Origin: Bog-756 sp963730685
Lineage (GTDB): Bacteria > Actinomycetota > Acidimicrobiia > Acidimicrobiales > RAAP-2
Direction: 5' to 3'
Assembly: GCA_963730685.1 (NCBI GenBank)
Contig: CAVSSP010000001.1
Span: 1,674,001-1,738,000, forward strand
DNA length: 64,000 nt
This document shows, piece by piece, positions 43,615-52,746 of this stretch. How positions within the stretch are numbered: position 1 is the first letter of the stretch; each line of letters begins with the position of its first letter. The notes beneath the pieces are model-generated. The model saw only the letters and a program-made list of their open reading frames with translations. It ran no database searches and was not told where the DNA came from. Made by a program: the position numbers and the translations under genes.

Positions 43615-45138
43615 GTGGGTGTTCGTGAACGCAGCGACCAGTTCCGGCGCCTGGCCCGATCGGCCATCACCGACCTGTTCGATCAGCGCCGCCCCTTCGG
43701 CCGGCTGGCCCTGACCCACGTCCTGATGACGGCCGGCGACACCTTGTTCGCCGTCTCCCTGGCCGGGTCGCTGTTCTTCTCGATCTCACCGACAGCGGCC
43801 AAGGACAAGGTGATCTTGTACCTGTTGTTGACCATGGGCCCCTTTGCCGTGGTCGCACCGGCGCTGGGTCCGGTCATCGACCGCAGCCGGGGGGCCCGTC
43901 GGGCCATGGTGGTGGCATCTGCCGTGGGCCGGGCCGTGCTCTGCCCATTCCTGGCCCGAGACATCCACTCCCTGCTGCTGTTCCCGGAGGCCTTCGCCAT
44001 GCTGGTGCTCTCCAAGGTCTATCTGGTGACCAAGGGGGCGCTGGTACCGGAGATGGCCGCCCTCGGCATGCTCGACGAGACCACCGGGCCGGGCCCGTCC
44101 GGCACCGTGGGCCCACAACCGGCCGAGACGCCCACGATCCCCACCGTCCGGCGGCCGGATCCCACGCCCCCCTACGGGCTCCCGGTCGTCCGTGTCGACG
44201 ACCCGGTCACCGGGACCGAGCTGATCGAGCCCGACCTGGCCACCCTCAACGCCCGCCTGGGCCTGTTGGCGTCACTCGCCGGTTTCGCCTTCGCCCTCCC
44301 GGCCGTGGCCATTCTCAAACTCGGAGGTGCAGCCAGCGTCATCTGGGTGGCTATCGCCGTCTTCGCCGCCGCCGCCGCCGCCGGGGTCCGCCTACCGGTG
44401 CCCGCCCGTCTGGGCCGGGAGCGGTCCGGTCGGCGCGCCGCGGGACGTCCTGGGGGCGCCAGGGTTTCTGCCGGGGCGGAGGTCGCCATCGAGATGGCCC
44501 CGGACTTCGACCCGGGTTGGAAAGGCGACGACGAGGACCTGGCCGCCCTGCGGCCCATCGCCGACACCGAGGTCATCTTGGCCCTCATGCCCATGTCGGT
44601 GCTCAAGGCGCTGGTCGGGTTCACCACGTTCCTGTTCGCCTTCGAACTCCGCCGCGATGGAGCTGCGACCTGGTGGTTCGGCTTCATCCTGGGCGGGCTC
44701 ACGGCTGGCGCCCTCATCGGGGTGCTGTTGGTGTCGAGGATCCGACGGGTCCTCGACGAGCAGCAGATCCTCATGGGCTCGCTCTGGGTGACCGCCGCCG
44801 TCACCCTCATCGGCGCCTTCTACTCGGTGCGTTGGTTCTGGGCGGTGATGGCGTTGGCGGTGGGCCTGTCGAGCTCGGTGGCCAAGCCGTCCTTCGATGC
44901 CCTGGTCCAACGCCACGTGCGTGAGTCCAACCAGGGCCGGGCGTTCGCCCGGTTCGAGACGCGGTTCCAGCTGATGTGGGTGGTGGGGTCGTTCGTGCCG
45001 GTCGTGCTCTCACTGCCGGTCGAGGCGGGGAGCCTCGTCATGGCGGTGGTGGCGGCCGTCGGGGCCCTCTCCTATATGAGCTCGCGCCGGGCCCTCGGGG
45101 GAGCGGGCGTCGGCTCCTACGCCCCGGGGGGCGCCTGA
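43615..45138 (+). CDS. Major facilitator superfamily transporter-like protein
   Basis: 507 residues with about 12 hydrophobic spans in two halves. ALTHVLMTAGDTLFAVSLAG starts the first half. ALGPVIDRSRGARRAMVVAS is an MFS loop 2-3 type motif. A large hydrophilic central loop (about residues 155-210 and 255-310) separates the halves, and FGFILGGLTAGALIGVLLVS and FARFETRFQLMWVVGSFVPV lie in the second. Substrate unknown. Start GTG 43615 follows a TACCAT hexamer. It converges on pckG. Confidence 0.8.
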   Translation: MGVRERSDQFRRLARSAITDLFDQRRPFGRLALTHVLMTAGDTLFAVSLAGSLFFSISPTAAKDKVILYLLLTMGPFAVVAPALGPVIDRSRGARRAMVVASAVGRAVLCPFLARDIHSLLLFPEAFAMLVLSKVYLVTKGALVPEMAALGMLDETTGPGPSGTVGPQPAETPTIPTVRRPDPTPPYGLPVVRVDDPVTGTELIEPDLATLNARLGLLASLAGFAFALPAVAILKLGGAASVIWVAIAVFAAAAAAGVRLPVPARLGRERSGRRAAGRPGGARVSAGAEVAIEMAPDFDPGWKGDDEDLAALRPIADTEVILALMPMSVLKALVGFTTFLFAFELRRDGAATWWFGFILGGLTAGALIGVLLVSRIRRVLDEQQILMGSLWVTAAVTLIGAFYSVRWFWAVMALAVGLSSSVAKPSFDALVQRHVRESNQGRAFARFETRFQLMWVVGSFVPVVLSLPVEAGSLVMAVVAAVGALSYMSSRRALGGAGVGSYAPGGA

Positions 45139-45196
45139 TCACCGGGGCGTAGCCGGGGCCCGGGGGAGCCCCCGACCGAACCGCCCATGTGATCAG
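45135..45196. terminator. Inverted repeat spanning both stop codons, possible bidirectional terminator
   Basis: CTGATCAC (45135-45142) and GTGATCAG (45189-45196) are perfect inverted repeats containing the TGA stops of the two converging genes. A second dyad, CGGGGGAGCCCCCG, lies between them at 45161-45174. Confidence 0.4.
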
Positions 45197-46983
45197 CCCA
45201 GCCGCTGCTCCAGCCGGTCCACCTCGGCGGCGAGCTGGGACGGGAGCTTGTCGCCGAACACCGCGAAGTGCTCCCGGATGCCCGGCACCTCGGCCCGCCA
45301 CTCCTCGACGTTCACGGTGAGGAGCTTCTCCATGTCGGCGGGCGAGACGTCGAGCCCATCGGTGTCGATGGCGCCCGGGGCGGGGACGAACCCGATGGGC
45401 GTGTCGAGTGCCTCGCCGGTCCCGCTCACCCGCTCGAACACCCACTCGAGGACCCGGGAATTCTCGCCGTAGCCGGGCCAGAGCCAACGCCCGTCCGCAT
45501 CCTTGCGGAACCAGTTGACGTAGAAGATCTTCGGGAGCTTGTCCGGGTCGGCCCCGGCTCCGATCTGGAGCCAGTGGGCGAAGTAGTCGGCCATGTTGTA
45601 CCCGCAGAAGGGGAGCATGGCGAAGGGGTCGCGGCGGAGCTTCCCCACCGCACCGGCCGCTGCCGCCGTCGTCTCCGAGGCCATGATCGATCCCAGGAAC
45701 ACCCCGTGCTCCCAGTCCCTCGACTGGAACACCAGGGGAATGACCGACGCCCGGCGGCCTCCGAACAGGATGGCGTCGATCGGAACGCCGGCCGGATCCT
45801 CCCACTCCGAGGCGATGGCGGGGTCCTGCGAGGCCGGGACGGTAAAGCGCGCGTTCGGATGGGCGGCCGGTGTGCCCGACTCGGGCGTCCACTCCTCACC
45901 CTTCCACGAGGTGGCATGGGCCGGGGCCTCGTCGGTCATGCCCTCCCACCACACGTCGCCGTCGTCGGTCAGGGCGGTGTTGGTGAAGATGGCGTTGCCG
46001 TCCAGGGTCAGCATGGCGTTGGGGTTGGTGTGGGTGTTGGTGCCGGGCGCCACCCCGAAGAACCCGGCTTCGGGGTTGATGGCATAGAGCCGGCCGTCGG
46101 GACCGAACTTCATCCAGCAGATGTCGTCGCCCACGGTTTCGACCTTCCAGTCGGGAAGGGTGGGGATGAGCATGGCCAAGTTCGTCTTGCCGCAGGCGGA
46201 CGGGAAGGCACCGGTCACGTAGCGGGTCTCGCCGGCGGGGGAGGTGAGCTTGAGGATCAGCATGTGCTCGGCCAGCCAGTTGTCGTCCCGAGCCATGACC
46301 GAGGCGATCCGGAGGGCGAAACACTTCTTGCCCAGCAGGGCGTTGCCGCCGTAGCCCGAGCCGTAGGACCAGATCTCACGGGATTCGGGGAAGTGGACGA
46401 TGTACTTGTTCTCCGAGTCGCACGGCCACGGCACGTCGGTCTCGCCTTCGGCCAGGGGTGCACCCACCGAATGGAGGCAGGGGACGAACTCACCCTCGGA
46501 TCCGAGCACCTCCAGCGCGCCACGACCCATGCGGGTCATGATCCGCATGGACACCGCGACGTAGGCCGAGTCGGTGATCTCCACGCCGATGTGGGCGATC
46601 GAGGACCCGAGCGGACCCATCGAGAACGGCACCACGTACATGGTCCGTCCCCGCATGGACCCCTGGAACAGGTCGGTGAGGACGCCGCGCATCTCCTCGG
46701 GGTCCCGCCAATTGTTGGTGGGCCCGGCATCGGACTCGAGGGTCGAACAGATGTAGGTGCGGTCCTCCACCCGGGCCACGTCGCCCGGATCGGAGTGGGC
46801 CCAGTAGCTGTTCGGGCGCTTGGCCTCCGACAGCTTGGCGAACGTACCGTTCTCGACCAGGAGCTGGCACAGACGGTCGTACTCCTCGGCCGAGCCGTCG
46901 CACCATTCGACGGAGTCCGGCTCGGTCAGCGCGGCGATCTCGTCCACCCATGCGATCAGCTTCTTGTTCGAGGTGGGTGGCAT
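45193..46983 (-). CDS. pckG: Phosphoenolpyruvate carboxykinase (GTP)
   Basis: Interconverts oxaloacetate and PEP with GTP. RPNSYWAHSDPGDVARVEDR, PFSMGPLGSSIAHIGVEITD and WSYGSGYGGNALLGKKCFAL are substrate loops. GAFPSACGKTNLAML is the kinase-1a P-loop with the reactive Cys, and VGDDICWMKFG is kinase-2. AINPEAGFFGVAPGT and FGGRRASVIPLV follow. 596 residues, normal. ATG 46983, with AAGGAGG a little further upstream than usual. Gluconeogenic or anaplerotic enzyme of the cytoplasm. Confidence 0.96.
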   Translation of the reverse strand: MPPTSNKKLIAWVDEIAALTEPDSVEWCDGSAEEYDRLCQLLVENGTFAKLSEAKRPNSYWAHSDPGDVARVEDRTYICSTLESDAGPTNNWRDPEEMRGVLTDLFQGSMRGRTMYVVPFSMGPLGSSIAHIGVEITDSAYVAVSMRIMTRMGRGALEVLGSEGEFVPCLHSVGAPLAEGETDVPWPCDSENKYIVHFPESREIWSYGSGYGGNALLGKKCFALRIASVMARDDNWLAEHMLILKLTSPAGETRYVTGAFPSACGKTNLAMLIPTLPDWKVETVGDDICWMKFGPDGRLYAINPEAGFFGVAPGTNTHTNPNAMLTLDGNAIFTNTALTDDGDVWWEGMTDEAPAHATSWKGEEWTPESGTPAAHPNARFTVPASQDPAIASEWEDPAGVPIDAILFGGRRASVIPLVFQSRDWEHGVFLGSIMASETTAAAAGAVGKLRRDPFAMLPFCGYNMADYFAHWLQIGAGADPDKLPKIFYVNWFRKDADGRWLWPGYGENSRVLEWVFERVSGTGEALDTPIGFVPAPGAIDTDGLDVSPADMEKLLTVNVEEWRAEVPGIREHFAVFGDKLPSQLAAEVDRLEQRLG

Positions 46984-47094
46984 GGGCTGGGAGGTCCTCC
47001 TTGGGATGTTGCCGGGCCTGACGGTCACCTCGCGCAATTCGCACGTCCTGACCGGTTGTCCGGCAATTGTAGCTGGCAGTGGCTCGCCCAATGC

Positions 47095-47100
47095 TAGGCA
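47095..47100 (+). promoter_or_regulatory. Possible leaderless -10 hexamer of thiL
   Basis: TAGGCA ends six bases before the GTG at 47107. The last base departs from TANNNT. Confidence 0.35.
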
Positions 47101-47106
47101 AGGGTC

Positions 47107-48273
47107 GTGCGCAGGCCCAATTCCGGTGAGGAACCGACCGGCCCGCCCGGCCCCCCGCCCGGCCCCCCGCCCGGGTCCCCGCCCGGGCCCCCGCCCACGG
47201 GGCCTCCCGGAGGTCTTGACGAGTTCGACGCCATCGAGCGGATGAGCGCCCAATTCCTGGCGTCGGCCCGGGCCCGGCTGCCTGACGCGGATCTCCCACC
47301 CCAGGGTGACGTCTGGATCGGCGACGACGCCGCCGTGGTGACGGCGAGGAATGGCGGGCAGATGTTGATGACGACCGACCTGGTGGTGGAAGGTGTCCAC
47401 TTCGTCCTCGGATTGAGCTCGGTCGACGATGTCGGGTACAAGGCGCTGATGGTGGCGGCGTCGGACATCGCTGCCATGGGGGGACGGCCCGACCAGGTCA
47501 TGGCATCGATCGTGGCCCCTCCGGCCATCGATCTCGATGACCTGGCCGCCGGTCTCGCCGAGGCGTCGGGGGAGTGCGGGTGCACGATCGTCGGGGGTGA
47601 CCTGTCGGCGGGGCCAATCGTGGTGGTGTCGGTGGCCGTGTTCGGTGCGCTGGGCCCCGAGCCCACCGTCGGCCCGCTGCTGCGGTCCGGCGCCCGGCCC
47701 GGTGACCACCTCTTCGTGACCGGGCCACTGGGGGGGTCGGCGGCCGGCCTGCGGATCCTCCGGCAGAGATACCGGGGAGACGAACTACATGCCAATGGCA
47801 TGTTATTTGGAAAAACAGTACCGGAGCGCTCCCAACTTCCCCACGACACCCCGACCCACGACGCCGGGACCAGCGAGACCCGCAACCGTGACGACGCCCT
47901 CGCACGCACTCACCTCCGTCCACGGGCCCGGGTGCGTGAAGGCGAGACGGCGAGGCTGGCCGGGGCCACTGCCGCCATCGACATCTCCGATGGGCTGGCA
48001 GCCGACCTGGGCCATGTGGCCGGCGCCTCGGGGGTCGGGATCTCCCTCGACAGCGTGCCCGTGGCGGACGGGGCGACGATCCCCGAGGCACTCCACGGTG
48101 GAGAGGATTACGAGCTGGTGCTCGCCACCCCCGATCCCGATCGCCTGGTCGCCGCCTTCGGACAGGCCGGGCTTCCCCCGCCCCTGGCGGTGGGACGGTG
48201 CACGGAGTCGGCAGGTGAGGTGGTCCTCGACGGGGTGCCGCTGCCGCCGACGGGGTGGACCCACCGGTTCTGA
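47107..48273 (+). CDS. thiL: Thiamine-monophosphate kinase with N-terminal Pro/Gly stretch and central insertion
   Basis: Last step of thiamine diphosphate synthesis. WIGDDAAVV (metal-binding Asp), TTDLVVEGVHF, ALMVAASDIAAMGGRPDQVM, FVTGPLGGSAAGLRIL and AAIDISDGLAADLGHVAG are the family blocks. Compared with E. coli ThiL, the segment between AGLRIL and HLRPRAR is about 33 residues longer. The extra DNA is AT-rich and holds a 15-base palindrome and a 14-mer shared with the xth downstream region. The N-terminus is a GPPPGPPP repeat, possibly dispensable, so the start GTG 47107 is uncertain. Divergent from pckG. Confidence 0.88.
   Translation: MRRPNSGEEPTGPPGPPPGPPPGSPPGPPPTGPPGGLDEFDAIERMSAQFLASARARLPDADLPPQGDVWIGDDAAVVTARNGGQMLMTTDLVVEGVHFVLGLSSVDDVGYKALMVAASDIAAMGGRPDQVMASIVAPPAIDLDDLAAGLAEASGECGCTIVGGDLSAGPIVVVSVAVFGALGPEPTVGPLLRSGARPGDHLFVTGPLGGSAAGLRILRQRYRGDELHANGMLFGKTVPERSQLPHDTPTHDAGTSETRNRDDALARTHLRPRARVREGETARLAGATAAIDISDGLAADLGHVAGASGVGISLDSVPVADGATIPEALHGGEDYELVLATPDPDRLVAAFGQAGLPPPLAVGRCTESAGEVVLDGVPLPPTGWTHRF
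47788..47815 (+). repeat. Palindrome plus shared AT-rich 14-mer inside thiL (copy 2)
   Basis: CATGCCAATGGCATG (47788-47802) is a palindrome with seven-base arms. It overlaps by one base GTTATTTGGAAAAA (47802-47815), identical to 32903-32916. Both lie in the extra segment of thiL. Confidence 0.6.
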
Positions 48274-48291
48274 GCGGCCGCCCCGCCCCGG

Positions 48292-48346
48292 CCAGCCCCG
48301 AACCAGCCCCGAACCAGCCCCGAACCAGCCCCGAACCCGCCCCGAA
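48292..48346. repeat. Five 11-bp tandem repeats between thiL and the two-component genes
   Basis: Four perfect copies of CCAGCCCCGAA and one with a single change (CCCGCCCCGAA), ending 47 bases before the response-regulator start. Spacing close to one helical turn could place repeated protein sites on one DNA face. Confidence 0.75.
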
Positions 48347-48393
48347 CTTCGTTCTCAGGAAACTCACAGACGGACCGGTCAACATGGTGGGGA

Positions 48394-49103
<710 letters not shown>

Positions 49104-49107
<4 letters not shown>

Positions 49108-50798
49108 CCCTCCGGCTGCGCCTCCTCCTGCTCCTGGTCGGGATCGTGGCTGCCGGCCTGGTCATATCCGACGTGGTGACCTACAACGCCCTGCGCTCGT
49201 TCCTCACCACCCGGGTGGACCAGCAGCTGGAGTCGGCGGCCTTCCCGGTGGGCCGGGCCCTGCTGTCGTCCTCGGGCCTCGGCCTGACGGTCCCGGCCGC
49301 CCCACCGGCCGGATCGGCCAACCCCACGGCCGGGTCGGCCACCACCACGCCCACCACCACGCCCACCACCACGCCCACCACCACGCCCACCACCGCTACG
49401 ACCCTGCCCAACTCGTCGACGCTGCCGCCCGGATCGCGGCCCGGGCGGAGCCCGTTCCGCGGCTCGTTCAGGAACGGGGGAGGCCTGTTCGGCTCCCCAC
49501 CCGGGTCCCAGCGCGGACTGTTGGTCACGCCGGGGACGTACGGGCAGCTGCGGAGTGCCACCGGCAAGGTGGAGGCCCATCTGTTCTTCAGCTACGGAGG
49601 CAAGGCCCCGTCCACCCCGGCCATCCCGGCAAGACTGCCTGGCGCCGGCCTGCCGGGCACGACCGACCACTACTTCACGACGTCGAGCACGGGCCCGAAC
49701 GCGGTCTCGTACCGGGTGCTGGCCAAGCCCCTTTCCCACGGCGGAGGGGTGATCGTGGTGGCGGTCCCGCTCACCGATCTCGAGAGTACGCTCCGCCAGC
49801 TGCTCCTGGTCGAACTGGTCGTGTCGCTGCTGCTCCTGGTCGGGCTGGGCACCCTCTCGTGGGTCATGGTGCGGCGAGACCTCCGGCCGTTGCAGGAGAT
49901 GACCGAGACCGCCGGGGTGATCGCCCAGGGCGACCTGTCCCAGCGGGTCTCCCACGTGAACGAGGCCACCGAGGTGGGCAAGCTGGGGACCGCGTTCAAC
50001 ACCATGGTTGACGAGATCGAGGTGGCGTTCTCCGAGCGGGCTGCGTCCGAGGAGCGTCTCCGGCGGTTCCTGGCCGACGCCTCCCACGAACTCCGCACCC
50101 CGCTCACCTCCATCCTCGGGTATGCAGAGCTGTTCGACCTCGGGGTCCGTGACCGGCCCGAGGACCTGGCCGTCTCGATGCGGACCATCAAGGAGGAGGC
50201 GGCCCGCATGGGGGTCCTGGTGGACGACCTGCTGTGGCTGGCCCAGCTCGACCACGAACGCCCACTCCGACGCGAGCGCGTCGACCTCGGGGAGGTGATC
50301 CAGAGGTCGGCGGCCGTCATCGGCGTCTCGGCGCCGGACCGGCCTCTCTCTGTGGGGATCGACCACCCGGTCGTGGTCGTCGGTGACGGACAACGCCTCC
50401 GCCAGGTGGTGGACAACCTGCTGGTCAATGCCGTGACGCACACCCCGACGGGGACCGCCATCGAAGTCACCATGACCCAGGAGGGCCAGTGGGCGGTCGT
50501 CACCGTCCACGACGAGGGGCCGGGGATCGACTCGGACGAGGTCGATCGGATCTTCGAGCCGTTCTACCGGTCGGATCCCTCGCGGGCCAGGGTGTCGGGA
50601 GGTGCGGGCCTGGGGCTGGCCATCGTGGCCGCCATCGTCGGGTCCCACGGTGGGACGGTGGTGGCGAGACCCGGAAGGGGGGCCACCTTCGAGGTTCGGC
50701 TACCCATCACCACGACCTCCGACGAGGACTCCCAGTCGGTCGAGTCTCCGCCGGGACGGGCCGAGCCCGTCGAGCCGGCCCGCCGGGTCGGGTCCTAG
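49104..50798 (+). CDS. HAMP-domain sensor histidine kinase
   Basis: 564 residues. The first transmembrane helix (about residues 5-27) leads to an extracytoplasmic domain with a Thr-Pro repeat (TTTPTTTPTTTP, about 75-95). The second helix lies at about 230-255, then HAMP (RRDLRPLQEMTETAGVIAQG). FLADASHELRTPLTSILGY carries the phospho-His (about 328). VVDNLLVNAVTHTP is the N-box, DEGPGIDSDEVDRIFEPFYR the G1 box and GGAGLGLAIVAAIV the G2 box. Partner of the preceding regulator by overlap. Signal unknown. Its TAG stop shares the CTAG with the opposing rpmB stop. Confidence 0.93.
49341..49396 (+). repeat. 12-bp tandem repeats in the sensor domain
   Basis: Units of ACCACCACGCCC encode a Thr-Thr-Thr-Pro spacer in the extracytoplasmic part of the histidine kinase. 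Confidence 0.7.
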
Positions 50799-51004
50799 GC
50801 GGGGATGTTCCGGACAGGTCGTTTGACGACCTTGCCGGAACGGATGCACGACGTGCAGGCGTTCAACCGCTTGGGCGAGCCGTCGACCAGGGCACGCACC
50901 CGTTGGATGTTCGGATCCCAACGCCGCTTGGTCCGACGGTGGGAATGGCTGATGTTCATTCCGAACGACGGCTTCTTGCCGCAGACCTCGCATACCGCTG
51001 CCAT
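50795..51004 (-). CDS. rpmB: 50S ribosomal protein L28
   Basis: 69 residues. CEVCGKKPSFGMNISHSHRR begins the protein, followed by TKRRWDPNIQRVRA and ACTSCIRSGKVVKRP. The two Cys pairs (CxxC, CxxC) make this the zinc-binding form of L28. ATG 51004. It is divergent from the DAK2 gene and overlaps the kinase stop by four bases (CTAG palindrome). An L28 gene next to the DAK2/recG block is common in actinobacteria. Confidence 0.95.
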   Translation of the reverse strand: MAAVCEVCGKKPSFGMNISHSHRRTKRRWDPNIQRVRALVDGSPKRLNACTSCIRSGKVVKRPVRNIPA

Positions 51005-51050
51005 GACACTCCGACTTCCTCTGAGAAACCTCTGGGTAAGGCACAAAGGT

Positions 51051-51056
51051 TAGCAT
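51051..51056 (+). promoter_or_regulatory. Leaderless -10 hexamer of the DAK2-recG operon
   Basis: TAGCAT ends seven bases before the ATG at 51064. Confidence 0.6.
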
Positions 51057-51063
51057 CCTGCCC

Positions 51064-52746
51064 ATGGTGGTCCTCGACGCGCTCGGAGCTACGGAGCTCG
51101 CCCAGGTGATCCGCACGTTCCGCGACGGGCTCCGATCCCACCAGGAAGTCATCAACCGACTCAACGTCTACCCGGTGCCGGACGGGGACACCGGGACCAA
51201 CATGGCGCTCACCATGGAGTCGGTGGCCAACGAGCTCGCCACCCTCGAGTCCCCCGATCTCGACGCCACCTGCAGGGCCATCACCCACGGTTCACTGATG
51301 GGCGCCCGGGGCAACTCGGGGGTCATCTTGTCCCAGCTCCTGCGGGGGATCTCCGAGGGCCTCGGCGAGGGGACCGGCGACCCCGGGCCCCAGGAGCTGG
51401 GCCGGGCACTGGCCATCGCCGACCGGCTGGCCCGGGAGGCGGTGATGCGGCCGGTGGAGGGCACGATCCTCACCGTCGCCAGGGGCGCCGCCGACGGGGC
51501 CCGCTCCGCCGCCGACGCCGGAAAGTCGCTGGTGGACGTGGCCGAGGCGTCGAGGGCAGGTGCCGCCGAGGCGCTGGCCCGGACGCCGTCGCTGCTCCCG
51601 GTGCTCGAACAGGCCGGCGTCGTCGACGCCGGGGGTACCGGCCTGCTGCTGTTGTTCGATGCCCTGCTCTCGGTGGTGGACGGGCGGTCCATGCCCGAGC
51701 CCCCGCTGCCGCCGGAGACCCACTTCGGTCCGGTCAACCCCGAGGCCCCCGGCATGGCCACCGGGGTGTCCGCCGCCGATGCCGAGCTGGCCGGCCTCCG
51801 CTACGAGGTCATGTACCTGCTCGAGGCCCACGACGACACCATCCCCTCGTTCAAGGAGGTGTGGGCGGGCCTGGGCGACTCGATCGTGGTGGTCGGCGGC
51901 GACGGCCTGTGGAACTGCCACATCCACACCGACGACATCGGGGCCGCCATCGAGGCCTCGCTCGATGCGGGCCGTCCCCGGTCCATCCGGGTCACCGACC
52001 TGTTGGAGGAGGTGGAAGAGGAGCGCTGGGTGCGCGAGGGTGCCGGCGCCGAGGGCAGTGGGCCCTCGCCGACGCCGCTCGGCCCCCCGCCGACCACCGG
52101 GGTGGTGGCCGTGGCCACCGGCGACGGCATCGGCAGGATCTTCCGCTCGCTCGGCGTCCAGGGCCTGATCTCCGGTGGCCAGTCGATGAACCCCTCGACC
52201 GCCGAGCTGGTGGAGGCGGTGGACGCCCTCGGGTCCGACGAGGTGATCATCCTCCCCAACAACGGCAACATCCGGGCGGTGGCCGAGCGGGTGGACGACC
52301 TGACCGCCAAGTCGGTCTGGGTGGTGCCCACCGACACCATCGCCGAGGGGTTCGCGGCGCTGCTGGCCTATGACCCCGGGGCCCACGGTGAGGCCAATGC
52401 GCGAACCATGGAGGCGTCCTCCTGTCGGGTGGTGCCCGGCGAGGTGACCAGGGCGGTGCGGGACGCCGACGGGCCGGCCGGCCCGATCGCCGAGGGCGAC
52501 TGGCTCGGTCTGTCGCGACAGGGGATCGAAGTGGTTCGGCCATCGCTGGCCGAGGCCGCCTGCGCTCTGCTCGACGTGCTGGCCACCGACGCTCACGACC
52601 TGGTCACCATCATCGAGGGCGAGGGGTCGGGGGCGGCGGATACCCGGCGGATCACCGAGTGGCTCGGTGACAACCGGCCCCAGCTCGAGACCGAGGTGCA
52701 CCACGGCGGGCAGCCCTTGTACCCGTACCTGTTCTCCATCGAGTGA
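51064..52746 (+). CDS. DAK2-domain protein, fatty acid kinase FakA (YloV)-like
   Basis: 560 residues. The DAK2 kinase domain is at residues 1-200: NRLNVYPVPDGDTGTNM has the metal-binding Asp cluster, GSLMGARGNSGVILSQLLRG binds nucleotide, and GVVDAGGTGLLLLFDALL closes it. A middle domain with RYEVMYLLEAHDD and GLWNCHIHTDD and a C-terminal EDD-like domain (SLGVQGLISGGQSMNPST, ILPNNGNIRAVAERV) follow. In firmicutes FakA phosphorylates fatty acids bound to FakB; no FakB is in the window. First gene of the DAK2-recG-rsmD-coaD block; its TGA overlaps the recG GTG. Confidence 0.88.
   Translation: MVVLDALGATELAQVIRTFRDGLRSHQEVINRLNVYPVPDGDTGTNMALTMESVANELATLESPDLDATCRAITHGSLMGARGNSGVILSQLLRGISEGLGEGTGDPGPQELGRALAIADRLAREAVMRPVEGTILTVARGAADGARSAADAGKSLVDVAEASRAGAAEALARTPSLLPVLEQAGVVDAGGTGLLLLFDALLSVVDGRSMPEPPLPPETHFGPVNPEAPGMATGVSAADAELAGLRYEVMYLLEAHDDTIPSFKEVWAGLGDSIVVVGGDGLWNCHIHTDDIGAAIEASLDAGRPRSIRVTDLLEEVEEERWVREGAGAEGSGPSPTPLGPPPTTGVVAVATGDGIGRIFRSLGVQGLISGGQSMNPSTAELVEAVDALGSDEVIILPNNGNIRAVAERVDDLTAKSVWVVPTDTIAEGFAALLAYDPGAHGEANARTMEASSCRVVPGEVTRAVRDADGPAGPIAEGDWLGLSRQGIEVVRPSLAEAACALLDVLATDAHDLVTIIEGEGSGAADTRRITEWLGDNRPQLETEVHHGGQPLYPYLFSIE

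Noticed and set aside
45268..47097. 609-codon plus-strand open frame
   Set aside because: Antisense of pckG. The His/Gly/Val-rich translation has no domain, while the opposite strand is an unmistakable PEP carboxykinase.
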